64,000 nt of DNA from Capsicum annuum (GCF_002878395.1 NC_061111.1:24681360-24745359); one strand, 5' to 3'. Counted from the first letter of the stretch, positions 34,061 through 46,475 are shown. Program-made: numbers and translations. The notes: generated by a model from the sequence alone, not told the origin.

Positions 34061-34750
34061 GATGGTTAGATGGCTTTATTGTGTATTGTGATACTTTCAG
34101 AGTTGGTTTGGGGTGTGTTTTGATGTAAAGAGGTAAGGTCATAGCCTATGCCTCTAGACATCTTAAGCCCCATGAAAAGAACAATCCAACTTATGATCTT
34201 GAGTTAGCAGCAGAGTATGTGCCTTAAATATTTGGAGGCACTATTTGTATAGAGTGCATATTGATGTGTTCACTTACCATAAGATCCTGCAGTATGTATT
34301 CTCTCAGAAAGGCCTAAACCTCCGTCAGAGAAGGTGGTTGGAGTTATTGAAGGACTACGACATGAGTGTTCTGTATCATTTGGGCAAGGCCAATGTAGTG
34401 GTTGATGCTCTTAGTAAGATGTCTATAGGTATTATTGCTCACATGGATGATGGTAAGAAGAAGTTAGCTCAGGAAGTTCATCAGCTTGCCCGACTAGGTG
34501 TTCGCTTAGTCGATTCAGCAGAAGGTAGTGTATAGGTGCAGAATAGTTCAAAATCATCCCTGGTTTTTGAAGTGAAGGAAAAGTAGGATAGGGATCCCAG
34601 TCTAGCTAAGTTAAAAGAATTAATCAGAGATCAGAAGGTAAAGGTTTTCTCCCAAGGGGGAGATGGTGTTCTGCATTGTCAGGGTCGCCTATATGTGCCA
34701 GGTGTAGATGACCTGAGACAGTGGATTCTTGCAGAAGAACATGGTACGCG
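34061..34750 (+). pseudogene. Inserted element RNase H and integrase N-terminus
   Basis: After a frame change the open stretch at 34245-34535 reads [49 protein letters not shown]. This is followed by a stop and the integrase zinc-binding lead-in (DPSLAKLKELI, LHCQGRLYVPGVDDLRQWIL, AEEHGTR). Integrase similarity ends abruptly at about 34750, before the HHCC motif is completed. Confidence 0.82.
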
Positions 34751-36800
34751 TAACAAAACTTATAGGTAGCCATGGTACCTAACAAAAGACAGCAACAAAC
34801 AAAAGAAAACAACTAGTTATTCAAAAAGAGCCTCACCACACTCTCACTCTCGGGTTTACCTCACACTTGGTTTCACAAAAGATAAAAGCACACAATAAAC
34901 ACTTAACACGAATGAACGAACACAAAGACTAACTAACAATCTAGTAGATGAGTACTAGTTTTCCAATCAGTATTGGAACCAACAAAATTAAGACTAAGGA
35001 ACAGCAAACGAAAACTACGATATCTAAAATTTGAGCCAAAATTTGAAGCATGAATAGTAACTTGATGACATGGCAGCCACGTATTGGTTATGGTCTTTCT
35101 AACAAATTATTATTCTCAAATGTTCATGTCTTGGTCAAAAAATTAATTTGAATTGGTGGAATTTTGTTTTAGGAGGGAAAAAATTAAGTCTTGGTGCCTT
35201 TTTCAATTTTCAAGACTTGACTTTTTCTTGTATTTCTCCTTAAAACATGGATCCTTAAATCATGGAAAAGTGTTGGAAAGTGGTTGAGACTTGATTGATA
35301 GGTCTTGGTTGGTTGTAGTGGCTTTCAAGACTAACAAATAATACACCCTTTTCCTTCAGCTTTTTGGATTTAGCATTCACTTTATCTTCAACAATATATG
35401 AAGGTGGTGATGAACATCAAGAACTACAACAACAACAAAAACACCAAGAACTACAACAATAATCTCCAAGAACACCAATAATTTTTCATACGGCCAAGAA
35501 CTACAACAATAATCTCCAAGAACACCAATAATTTTTCATACGGCCAACCCCACAACAACAATTTCTCACATGGCCAAGACTACAACACTTCAACAAAATG
35601 TTCTTAGGCCACTAATTTATAATAACATTCATTTACAAGCTTAAGAACAACAACTTCAACGTCCACAACAATCAACAATGTCACCAATACATGGCCGAAG
35701 GTGAAGCCACAACAATAATGCCAACACAATCAACCAAGTTATGTTCACAATAACAAGATCAACATTTCAACCTCAAATTTAGATTTAGACTCAAGAGTAT
35801 TAGAGATTAAGAAAACTAACACTAGAAACAACAAAACAAGTAAAAATCTTGGCCAAGATGCAACAATAACACAATTTCGGCTAAGAACACAAATACAGAC
35901 AGATTTTCTTCATTTTGATTTTTTTTATTTTTCTAACAAGCAAGCCTAAGATTGATCTTGTAGGAACAAGATCAAGTCATGCTCTGATACCAAATGATAT
36001 GATACAAACAAGGAAAAATGAAACAAACACCAAAATTAGTCCACAAGTTCAAAGAACCGAGGACCCTTTTGATGACCACACTCGGATTCGCTACCAACAA
36101 GAAAAATACAACATACAATGGTGTATATAACACCAAAAACAGCAACAATAACAAGAGATAAACAACAATAAGAGGATAAACAAGATGAACACAAGACACA
36201 AGTTTTGGATTCCACAATAACAACAAGGTCCCACGGTTATAACAATAAACAAAGAAATGATTACAACAAACAAAAGGGATAGATAGATAGACTACATGAA
36301 GGCATAATCTTAAGAATCCAAGAGTTTGTTCCACTCTTGGACCCTAAACACTACACATAATATTCACCTATCTCTTACGTTGGCACAAGAAGGACCTTGA
36401 CCTCCCAAGCATCCAACGTTCTAAGCTTGAATCCAACACGAGTGATTCCACACTCAAGTTGAAACCTAGTTACAATTTTAGCCATGGAGGGCCTTTCTCT
36501 CAAGAGAAATGTTTCTAAGTGTTACACTTTCATATTCATCAAAATCTAACTAATGAAACCCTAAAGTGTTTTTTATATCGCTATTACAAAATGAAAGCTA
36601 AAATGTCCAAAATGCCCTTTAAGAGCTAGGCGCCCTTCAAGTGTATTTAGGGGCTACCTTGTTGTGTCCCAAGGCTCCTATTTACACTTTAAGTGTGAGA
36701 TTAGGGTCGGGTTGGTGTGTTTTAAGTCCTTCACTCACACACTCCAAGTCTCGAGCTCATCACACTCTCACATGCATCTATCTTCATGGTCATACATGTA
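34751..36800 (-). mobile_element. Non-coding insert or replacement inside the plus-strand gypsy element
   Basis: This segment interrupts the inserted element. On the minus strand ATTTGGTATCAGAGCATGAC occurs near 35980-35998, a PBS-like motif. This suggests a minus-strand non-autonomous LTR element with its 5' LTR above about 36000. I could not pair its LTRs or fix its borders. It contains a 50-bp tandem duplication at 35444-35543. The ORFs here (for example 35972-36334) have no protein similarity. Confidence 0.45.
35444..35543. repeat. 50-bp tandem duplication
   Basis: Two consecutive copies of the unit starting CCAAGAACTACAACAATAAT and ending TTTTTCATACGG. Confidence 0.95.
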
Positions 36801-37564
36801 TCAGTCTCTTTACAATTAGCCTGCATGATTTGAAAATAGACTTAACTTCAGTTATACTTATTCCACTAGTAGAAAGAGTAAAAGTACAGCTTTTAGAACT
36901 AAGTGTTATGGCTCACAAAATTTATACAGTATACTTTATTATTCATGATTTATGATTTTCAGTTATTCAAGCCAATGTGAGTTATTTACACTTAACATGC
37001 ATTCTTTACAAGTTATATGAACATTGAGATATTATTATTTTTCTTATGCATTCACCCCCACATGCTTAGTACATTCCAAAAGTACTAATTCACATATACG
37101 TCTATGTGCTACATTGTTTAATAATATAGGTACAAGTTATAGAGTGCACATCATAATCAGACAGTTGCAGCTTCCAATCAGTAGGAGATGAGCCCTGTTG
37201 ATTCAGGGTTTGAGTCAGTCATAGTTCGTGTAGCATTTTATTTTCTTTATTCAGTTGTATTGATTTGGGATAGTTGGGGGTCATGTCCTGGCTACCTATA
37301 GTCAATACTAGTAGAGGCTTCATCGACTACCAGTAGAAGTTAATGTATTTGATTCAGGTTTTATCTTGTATAACTAGAGTTGTAATTATTTTGATATAGT
37401 TTATTTTGATCATATTCAGAAAAGATGTATCTACTGCTAATTTCTTTCAGACTTATGTATTTTATTTAGTTTCTCACAAGTTATGCCAGTACAAGGGTTA
37501 GATTGGGATCACTTGTGGTTCTAAGCATCGTATGATGACTAGGGGATAGTCTCGGGTTGTTACA
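36800..37564 (+). repeat. Right-hand LTR end of the inserted element
   Basis: It resembles the 3' part of the 30224 and 40903 LTRs in layout (TGCTTAGTACATTCC, GGTTAG...GATCACTTGTGG, TAGTCTCGGGTTGTTACA). It is clearly diverged from 30224-31168, so it may be a different subfamily; its start is missing. Confidence 0.6.
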
Positions 37565-39770
37565 GGTACCCAGATCGAAGATTTATCTCAAAGAAGAACT
37601 TGGCACCCTATAACTAGTCAAACAAATTATCTATCCTCGGGAGAGGATACTTTATGTTGATCGTCACCTTGTTTAACTGTCGATAATCAATGCACATGCG
37701 AAGGAAACCATCCTTCTTGCACACAAACAACACCGGTGCACCCCATGGAGAAACACTAGGACAAATAAACCCTTTATCCAGAAGATCCTTAAGTTGCTCC
37801 TTGAGTTACCTCATCTCAGCCAGAGCCATTCTATTTAGAGAAATAGAAATTGGACGAGTGTCCAAAAGAAAATCAATACCAAACTCGATTTCCCTATCCA
37901 GAGGAACATCAGAAAGATCATCTTGAAAGACCTCTGAAAAATCATTAACCACAGGGACCAAAAACAAAGAGGGACCTTCCGAGTTAGAATCTTTAACACA
38001 AACCAAGTAATAAAGACAACCCTTGGAGATTAACCTCCAAGCTCTAAGATAATAAATAATCCTCCCCCTAGGAGCTAAGAAACTACCTTCCCATTCTATA
38101 ACCGGTTCACTAGGGAACTTAAAGATGACTCTACGGGTCCGACAATTTACAAATCCATAACAAGAATACAACCAATCCATACCTAGAATTACATCAAAAT
38201 CTACCATATCCAACTCAAACAAATCCACCAAGGTCTGCTTGCTACCAACAAATACCACATACCCCCTATAGACTCTCTTAACAATAATCGAGTCACCTAT
38301 CAGGGTAGAAATAGAAAAAGGATCCAAGATAACTTCCAAATCAAAACCAAAAGACACGGCCACACATAGAGTCACATAAGAAAAAGTGGACCCCGGATCA
38401 AGCAAAAAATATATGTTATAAGAGAAAAGCCGTAACGTACCAGTAACGACATCTGGTGATGCCTTGGATTCCTGTCGGGATGCCAAAACATACAACCTGT
38501 TCCGACCAACACTAGAACCAGGAGTAGTAACAAAAGCAGATGCCACCCCACCAGGTGTAAGAACAGAAGATAAATCCATAGGAATCTTATTTTCCCCCAT
38601 AGCAACCTTATTGACCAGAATATCCCTAAGCCGATGGCCTACCTGGCCACACTTGAAGCATTTTTCCTTTTCTTCCTAGTAATAGCCCCAATGAGGATGA
38701 ATAAAGAATCAATAAAGAGGAAACAAAAAAACTGACTGACCTCCGCTCGTTTGATATTGGGCAACCTGTGCTTGAGAATTGTCACCACCTAGATGACGGC
38801 TGTCTCCCGTTTGGTAAGGAGCACTAGCAGAAAAGGAGCTAGAACTTCCCCACTTCTTTTTTCTCCACTTTCCACCATCTCTACCACCCTGAGACTGAGC
38901 AACTCACTGATTATAAAATCTACTCCTCTTTCTCTGCCTATCCCCAAACTCCATCTACTTTTTCTCCTTATCCTCAACCTGCTACTTATGAACAGTCAAC
39001 CTCAAGATGTCCATATCTTTAATCACCAATGCTGTCTTACTCTCTAAAATTAAATCTCTATTCAACCTAAAAGCAAACTTCCTCATTCTCGACCTCATAT
39101 CAACCACCAAGTAAGGAGCATACCTTGATAACTGATGAAACTTCAAAGCATATTTCTTTAATGATATCCTCCCCTGCCTAAGGTTTACAAACTCCTCTAT
39201 CTTAGCTTCTCTCAACTCTTAAGGAAAGAACTGGTCTAAGAAGGCATTAGAGAAATCCTCCCACAACCCTTCCTCTTTAATATTATTTCTATCCCTATCC
39301 TACGCCTCATACCACTGATAAACAACATCTTTAAGATAATAAGTTGTAAAGTTAACCCCCTCTACATTGGTAGTCTACATCACTCGAAAGATCTTTTTTA
39401 TGTCATCCAAGAATCCCTGTGGATCCTATTCTACCTTTACCTCAGTAAAAGTTAGAGGATGCATCTTCATAAATTAACCAACCCTTGTGTCCTCAGTAGA
39501 TAAAACACCAGTCGTGCCCTGCTCAGCCTGAGCAGCAACCAATTGGCAAATAACATGAATAGACTGATAAAATTCAGCTTTCATCACGTTGCCCTAAGGG
39601 ACCTGGAGAGAACTAGCCAAAATAGGAGAAACTCCAGCATCATAAGGAATAGGACCACGAGATTAAAGATGTACTCAAAACATAGGACTTACCTCTTTTA
39701 CATTACCCCCAGATAGGACAGAAGAATTTTTTTGTGTTTCAGATCTAGGAGGCATAATCTGAAAGACGAA
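37565..39770 (-). pseudogene. Host element gag, protease and RT N-terminus
   Basis: In minus-strand order: gag start near 39755 (MPPRSETQK), gag domain with stops (FFPxELREAKIEEFVNLRQG, KYALKFHQLSRYAPYL, FAFRLNRDLILESKT), then a zinc knuckle (CFKCGQVGHRLRD, near 38650). The long open frame at 38600-37806 carries the retropepsin (FLLDPGSTFSYVT; DFDVILGMDWLYSCYG) and the linker to RT (EIEFGIDFLLDTRPISISLN). A stop near 37803 leads into the RT ([39 protein letters not shown]), where it is cut by the 30224-37564 insertion. Confidence 0.9.
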
Positions 39771-39950
39771 CAAATAAGGATTAAAGAAGATTCCAGGATT
39801 AAGAACTCAAGCTTAAAGATAGAATACCAAAAAAGTAAAATATTCCTAAATGTCTTGCAGCCTCTCTCTTATGAATGTGGCGTGCTTCACACCCCAAAAA
39901 GAGACTCTACTCGATATGGTTTTGTGGACTCCTAAGTGGATATGAACCTA

Positions 39951-39964
39951 GGCTCTGATACTAA
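39951..39964 (-). promoter_or_regulatory. Primer-binding site of the host element
   Basis: The minus strand reads TTAGTATCAGAGCC two bases downstream of the 5' LTR end, a slightly mutated initiator tRNA-Met complement. Confidence 0.8.
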
Positions 39965-40902
39965 CTTGACATAACCCGACCCCGATCCTTTTCGTAATGG
40001 GCATCCCAAGTCTAACCAAGATTGGGGACCGCCCTCTGTTACCCAACCCAACCACCTATATCCAACCTTAGATGGGCTGAATGTTGAGTATATAACAAGA
40101 TAATGTTATTGTTCTCATTAAGACTCTGGGATAGGGTCACAACTGCGACCGACACAACTGAGTCCAACTGTATCACACTAACTGCCTAACCATACCAAAC
40201 CAAACTGTAGGACATAAACCAGACCATAACCAAAGAGAATAATAAAATATAATATAAAAATCAATCCCAAAATGTAATATTATGGAACAGTGAGAAATAA
40301 CGTCCGATGATACCAGCCTCAATATCAATACCAATGCTAAGGCTGACACCTCTACCAATCCCACCCATACCAACCCTCAGAAGTACCACAAAGCCTCTAT
40401 CCAAAAGAGTAAACAAATTTGATTGGGACATGCCTCCAACCATGGCCAAAACCAATATTCTAAGTAAAAAAAAAGTGTCTAAAGAAATCCATAACATGAA
40501 ATGATGCCTTCCAAAAGGATGGAAGCTTGCCACTTTAGTCCCAATGTTGATACCGAATCTGCATGCTAAATAGAAAGAGTAGAAAGGTTGATTCCTGCAT
40601 AGCATGGGCATACATCCGCCAGTAAATAGGGTTAGCGAGTGACCGCTAGCATGAATCTCAGGATAAGGATAAAATAATGTCAGTTATAAAGCCAAGTAAA
40701 ACCGTCTATAATGCATACAACTATACATATATAAGTTCCGGGAAATGGAATCGGGTTTAGAAGCATTTAAAACCTTTTTATCTGGGTTGTGTAGCTTGGT
40801 CGTGATAAACCACCGATGGGCTATATGGGTTCAGATCCCCCTATTGAAAGGCCCTAATGCATGTAGCTACATGACCAGGGAATATTCCATGGGATGAGTA
40901 GT

Positions 40903-43514
40903 TGTAATACCCCGCATGTTTCTAAGCTAGGAAGTGAATAAGTATTCCTACGTATGAAATCTCCTATCCTATGATTCATACTTGAGTAAATGACTTACAA
41001 TGAATATCCTAGTGATATGATATCTTATGATGCATTAAGCATGTTCATATGAGTCACTTAAGCTAATACAAGCTAAGAGTTTTTGAATCCATCAAGTTTT
41101 AGTGTTTGATTTTGCAAGGGTTATATTTGAATGAGTATAACTTGATATTAATGTGGTATTTTGGCTGATTTAGACCCACCAAATTGTAGATAATTGAATT
41201 AGATTTCCAACGATACCAATTTCGCCTTAATCCAATACGCGAGTGAAAAGTTATGCCTATTTTCGTGAGAGACAGTAAGGATAGGCGATTGGTTAGGCGC
41301 TGCCCAACCAAACATAGGCGATTGGTTAGGCACCGCCCAACCTAGCTTAGGCAATCACTTGGGCGCCACCTAAGTCAGTTCCAGGTGCCAAAAACACTCT
41401 GTTTTGAGTTATTTTAAGGGTTATTAAGTCTTTTAACACTCCTTACACGTCCCTAAACTTAACCCTACAAAATATATAGCTTCTAAACATATTACAACCC
41501 TATTATCATCTCAAATCTCATCATCCAAGAGCACTAAAAGAGAAAAATAACTAGGGTTGCGTAACTAAGCTTGAAGATCCGATTTCAAGGAAATTTCTCT
41601 GTTAATCATCAAGAATCTTTCTTCTAAGGTATGCGTGAGTTGATTCATGGACTCCTTTCATCTATGAAGCTCAAGAACCATCTTCTAAATTTTGTATCAT
41701 GATGTTTATGTTGTTGGTGGTTGATGTTCATGTGGTTGGAGTTTGATGATGCCTAAGATGGGATCTTTGTATGTTTTGTGTGAGGATATGGTAGTATTTA
41801 ACGTATAAACATATGAAATTGGTGGTTGAATGTTTGAAATATTGATGAATCCACCTATGCCTAAGATGTGCATGTAAGGTGTTTGTTGAAATACCTAAGG
41901 GAATAGAAATCATGCTTTTATGACATAATAAGCCCTAAATGACTATTCCATGTTCTAAGTTTATGTTCAACGTGATCCCCATGATATTGTCTTGAATTGA
42001 AGATGTTATGTAAGATGATCATGATATTGTTTTGATATGGAACGACCATGTTATTGAAGCCATGAAAGTATATGCATGTTGTGTGCATTCCCGTTCATGT
42101 GATAGTTTGTTGAGAATCATTCTTATTATGAAATCCTTACTTATGATATTGTGAATTATGGACTCAAATCTTGTGATCAAGTTATGTCATGTGTGTCAGT
42201 TTCCTCCTATCGAGTCCTGGGGGTACTTGTACCCAAAAACTATAGTTGTGTGCCTAGAGCCATGTCATGTTTCATGATATCCGAACTCAAGCTATGATTC
42301 CATAGACTTCAGTCAGTTATGTGACTCAGGAAAACCTCATGATCGTAGTCAGTTGTCAGATATCAGTAACATTCCACCAGTCAATGGAATTCAGTAAGAT
42401 TAAGTCATGCACAGTCAGTTATTCATGTCCAGTCCCTCTAGATGGGAGTAGAGGTTAGCATCGAGTGAACCCAAGGATGGAAACTCACCCGCCCGTTCAG
42501 GGTGTTATTCTTAGTAGTCATCCTTGTGTTCCACAACTACATAGCCAGCGTAGGTTGAGACATCTTAACCCATCAGATTAGGTTTGATGAGGTGGCTTAA
42601 CCCATCAGTTTAGGGTTTCCACCGTTCTCATTGAGTACCTGCCAGATAAGGGTCACTCATAGGTTGTCCTTACCCGTGGCACGGTATTGACACCCCTCCA
42701 GTTGAGGCAGAGATTGGACCCCAGCTTAGCCATAATGGTATACATGGGGTATGTTGGTTAAACACTACTTCCCACAGTTTTAGTATCAGTCTCAATAAAA
42801 GAACTTAGGGCGTTCTTCAGATTTTAGTATATACAGGACTGTCAGATACAATCATCCATGTTATCAGTTTCAATATCAGTCATGACAGTTATCAGTAAAC
42901 CATGTATTAGCTTACAGGTCATGCTATCACGTATTCATGGTCCCAATTTCTATATATGTGTGTTTGCACTCCCACGTTCATATTAGTCAGTCAGTGTTAT
43001 TCATGCATGAAACCCTTTATGTTCAGCCTACCTTCCTCGTATGCTCAGTACTCCAGTTGTAGTGACGCATTTATGATATGGTGCTTTCTTTTCATATTAC
43101 ACCATAGGTTCCGAGACATAAGCTCCAGCACAGCAGTAGCGGTAGCATTCCAATCGCAGAGACACAGTAAGTCCTCATTGATTCGAGGACAATATGATTT
43201 GATACATTTATTTATTTCTTCAGTTCAGTTTTACGGATTTAGTTGGAGACATGTTCCTTCAACTCCTTATTCAGATAGTTTAGAGGTTTTTAGATTTACG
43301 TTCAGACGTAGCTTTCAGATTGAGTTGTTTTGGGTATTTTCACCCATATGATTCTATTCAGTTGAACCTTATGGCCTTACAGTTCTATGTATTCGGCATT
43401 ATTATATCATGATTTGCAATATACAGGTATAGATATCAGTCATGGGTTAGCTTGTGGTCCCTTGGGGTCATGAGCACCGTGTAGCATTCCGGTTCAGCGA
43501 ATCAGGGTGTTACA
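40903..43514 (+). mobile_element. Solo LTR, 2.6 kb, inserted in the host 5' LTR
   Basis: It starts TGTAATACCCCGCATGTTTC and ends TCAGGGTGTTACA, flanked by GTAGT (40898-40902) and CTAGT (43515-43519), a 5-bp duplication with one mismatch. It has no PBS, no PPT and no coding similarity; related LTR sequence occurs at 30224-31168. The 131-codon frame at 42956-43351 lies inside the LTR and has no recognised similarity. Confidence 0.85.
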
Positions 43515-44362
43515 CTAGTACATCCCCCAGTATAAAATGTGACACATGTGCACGGTCATTAAGACCCCTCATATCAGCAAATATGAGTTTTTGGTTTTGG
43601 TCCCCCTGGGACCGCCACCTTTCACGGCTTAGCTACACACCCCGCCATTAATGTCCAATTAAAACCATGTCCAAACAATCCATTTACCATTTATTAACCA
43701 AGTCCAATCTTAGTGGTACCGTCATACCACCCCTTACTTGCAAGTAATATCTATAGCCAAACTATTTAGGTTAAGGGGACCTTAGGTGCCCTTCCAATTA
43801 CCGTATTAAATCTACTTGGGAGACTTCCATGTTCTCCCCAAGCAAAACAATTAATCCTTTAGCCTTTTCAAACCATGTAAGACATGCATAAATCCTTTAA
43901 CCAGTTTGAAACATGCAAGTGTTCCATTAAAAAAGTCAATATAATAAACATATCTTTATAAGCATTTTATCAAACATTTTGGGGGCATAATATAACCAAA
44001 ACCAATTCCAAAGACCATCAAACCGTTACCATGCAATCCAATTGTCCAAATCCACCATTGATCCATATAAAAGCATAAGTAAAACCATAGAAAATCATAA
44101 TCAAGAATTCAATATCAAAACCCCAAATAATAGTTGAAAATCATAATCATGAAATAGTAAAACCATGAAATCAATCATATAAACTATGCCTTTAATTGAA
44201 ATTACAATAAGGGAAGAGAATCATGCCTTATACCGAAGAATTAATGGAAATAAATCACCAAGACAAGCCCCAAAGCAATCCTCAAGATGAACCCTAGCCT
44301 TCTTGCCCTAAAAGCTCTTGAGAGAATTATGGAGTATTTTGGAATAGTTTTTAAGTGTTAAT

Positions 44363-45738
44363 TGATGTGTGAGCAAATGCTAACACATTTTATGTTTTTA
44401 AGTGTTAATTGATGTGTGAGCAAATGCATAAAATAAGGTGAAGGGGAACCAATAATAATAGAAGCAAAAAGGTTGAATTCTGAAGCAAATAAAGGACAAG
44501 TGTGGCTGATGACATTCATGATAAGTCGTCAGCCTGGTGATAAGCTATCAAGGCCACCGTCAAACTTAACCAGAGAATAGGAGTTGAAGAGAAGTTGTGA
44601 CGATATTTTGTGACAAGGCATCAGAGTTGTGATAAGGCGTCAGGATCATCGTCAGCCTTAGGAAGAAATTATAAAAAGGAAAGAGGAGCTGACGACATCC
44701 ATGATATGTCGTCAGACTCCTGACATGTCATCATTCACATCGTCAGCCTTAGGCGGAGCTTGTCAACGTTGAAGGAAATCTGATGCCATTCCTGGTAAGG
44801 TGTCACACCCTTGATAAGGCGTCACCTAATGGCGTCACCTGTCCGAGAAATTTACTTAAGTTGTTATTTTATTTCTTTAATTAGACTCAAGTATAAATAG
44901 GAGCTTTTAGGGTTTTCTAATTATCATTGGCATATCTGGCAATATACGTGTTCACGATTTTTCAGTTCCAATACACTCGAGAACATTATTGTTGAGAGAA
45001 GATTCTCATCAATATTTTGGGAGTTTTGTATTAAGATTCAGTTCAAGTTACACTTCTTGATTTCCATCATCGTTGTAAGTTAATTTGCCTAACTATGAAT
45101 TCAACGTGTGTACTTGTTTATTGCATCATGAGTGGCTAAACTCCATTAACCTGAATTATGGGATCTTGGGTTAGGTCTTGATAAGGATTTCTTGATAATT
45201 CTGAAACTTTAATTAATGTCTATTGGTTGCAAACAGTAGACACACCTGCTTTGTGTAAATTATCAACAAGGACTCAAAAATAGTTCATTTCATAATCAGC
45301 GCTGTAACAAGGTTGGTTAACTTGAGATAAAATCTGGGCAATGAATAGAAATTTCCTAAGTCCGAGAGGATTAGAAAATTAAACGCTTAAGTAGGTCGAG
45401 AGACATTTGAGCATAACATCAATAAATATAGCTTGTTATCCTACCCACCATGAGAATCTTGAATCACCTTTAGCATCTGTCATGTACCGTAAGCCCTAGT
45501 GAACATATTCTGGTTATTTCATAAACTCTTGATTACAAACATCAAAATTAAAGTGACAAACAATTATTCGTGAAACTTAAACCCCCCATTTCAGGAAACA
45601 TTAAACTATCAGTGAATTAAAGCGCAAACAACTTGGGTTCACACCTTATTCCCTGTGGGATTCGACCCCAACCTAGTTGAGTTTTATATTAACAACGATC
45701 GCTTATATCCATTCAAGAGTATAATTTGAGCGTTATCA
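44363..45738 (-). mobile_element. Second solo LTR in the host 5' LTR (different family)
   Basis: On the minus strand it runs from TGATAACGCTCAAATTATAC to TGCTCACACATCA, about 1.38 kb. The flanks TTAAT (44358-44362) and TAAAT (45739-45743) form a 5-bp duplication with one mismatch. The minus-strand stretch TAGGTTGGGGTCGAATCCCA near 45655-45675 resembles other plant LTR elements. A 47-bp tandem duplication spans its lower edge (44348-44427). No coding region. Confidence 0.8.
44500..44850. repeat. TGACG/CGTCA motif cluster in the solo LTR
   Basis: About ten CGTCA or TGACG cores occur in degenerate repeats of the form CTGACGACATnCATGATAnGTCGTCAG. TGACG is the core of as-1-type bZIP sites. Whether they act as enhancers here is unknown. 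Confidence 0.6.
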
Positions 45739-46475
45739 TAAATGAATAGAATAATAAGGGAAATAGCCTCCAAAATGTATTAGAAGTTGTGGGTCCTAGT
45801 TAGGATAAGTAGGAAAATGTCCAGAACACCCCCACTTAAATCCCTTAAAACCCCATCGCAGGGATACAACTGACCAATACGAGTCATACCTTTCTATACG
45901 ATTGGTACCGACCACTCGTATCCAAGCCTCAACCCTTAGATCAAACACTATCTAGTCTATGACTCATCCAATCAAGTCGTAACAACAACATACAATCCGT
46001 ATCCATAACCCGTATCCTTGGCAAAATGAAATACCAAGAGGATCAAACACTGTCCACCATGCAAGTCTTTGCTATGACTCGTACCAAACCCTTACGACTC
46101 ATACCCCTAATCCATACCCATTTCAGTGACCAAAACCATCCCACCAAATAACACTGGTCAACATACGATAGGACCATACCACTCGTACCCCAGCATACAG
46201 CTCATACCCATAAGTCGTATTGGGTCCGAAGAAAGAAATTTTAGGGAATTTTCTAGGGGTCTAAACCCAAGATGTTTCAGATATAGTAAAATTACGACTG
46301 AAGCATCTGAAGCAGACATGGCATAAATACCTATTTTAGTTTATTGATTAAATGCTATTAATTTTCCGATATATAAATGACAAATAATAATTAATTATGA
46401 GTGATATAGTAAAATTATGGAGCAAGCAGACACGACGATGAAGAGGTGTCTTCTCTACCACGCTTCTATATAGTA

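Larger units (their letters stand above)
30224..37564 (+). mobile_element. Inserted plus-strand Ty3-gypsy element (partly deleted)
   Basis: The insertion runs from TGTAACACCCC to GGGTTGTTACA and is flanked by GATAC and GGTAC (30219-30223; 37565-37569), a 5-bp target duplication with one change. Inside are a 5' LTR, PBS, gag, protease, RT, RNase H and the integrase N-terminus. At about 34750 coding similarity stops. The rest of integrase and the start of the 3' LTR are missing or replaced by unrelated DNA (34750-about 36800), after which LTR-end sequence resumes to 37564. Confidence 0.85.
25202..46279 (-). mobile_element. Ty3-gypsy (Tekay/Del-type chromovirus) host element with nested insertions
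   Basis: A complete minus-strand LTR retrotransposon is delimited by TG/CA-type ends and flanked by an identical 5-bp duplication GATAT (25197-25201 and 46280-46284). The order on the minus strand is 5' LTR (46279-39967), PBS, gag, protease, RT, RNase H, integrase, chromodomain-like end, PPT and 3' LTR (27501-25202). Three later insertions interrupt it: 30224-37564 in the RT, 40903-43514 and 44363-45738 in the 5' LTR. Subtracting these gives a 5' LTR of about 2315 bp against 2300 bp for the 3' LTR. A hand count over 80 bp of LTR gave 8 differences, 7 of them transitions, so the insertion is old. Multiple stops make it non-autonomous. Confidence 0.95.
39967..46279 (-). repeat. 5' LTR of the host element, split by two solo LTRs
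   Basis: The host pieces are 39967-40902, 43515-44362 and 45739-46279. Together they are co-linear with 25202-27501. The upper end reads TGAAACATCTTGGG on the minus strand. Confidence 0.93.

Noticed and set aside
35972..36334. 120-codon hydrophobic minus-strand ORF as a membrane protein
   Set aside because: Lies over a PBS-like motif and non-coding LTR-type DNA; no conserved motif.
42956..43351. 131-codon ORF as a gene
   Set aside because: Entirely inside the 2.6-kb solo LTR and without recognisable similarity.
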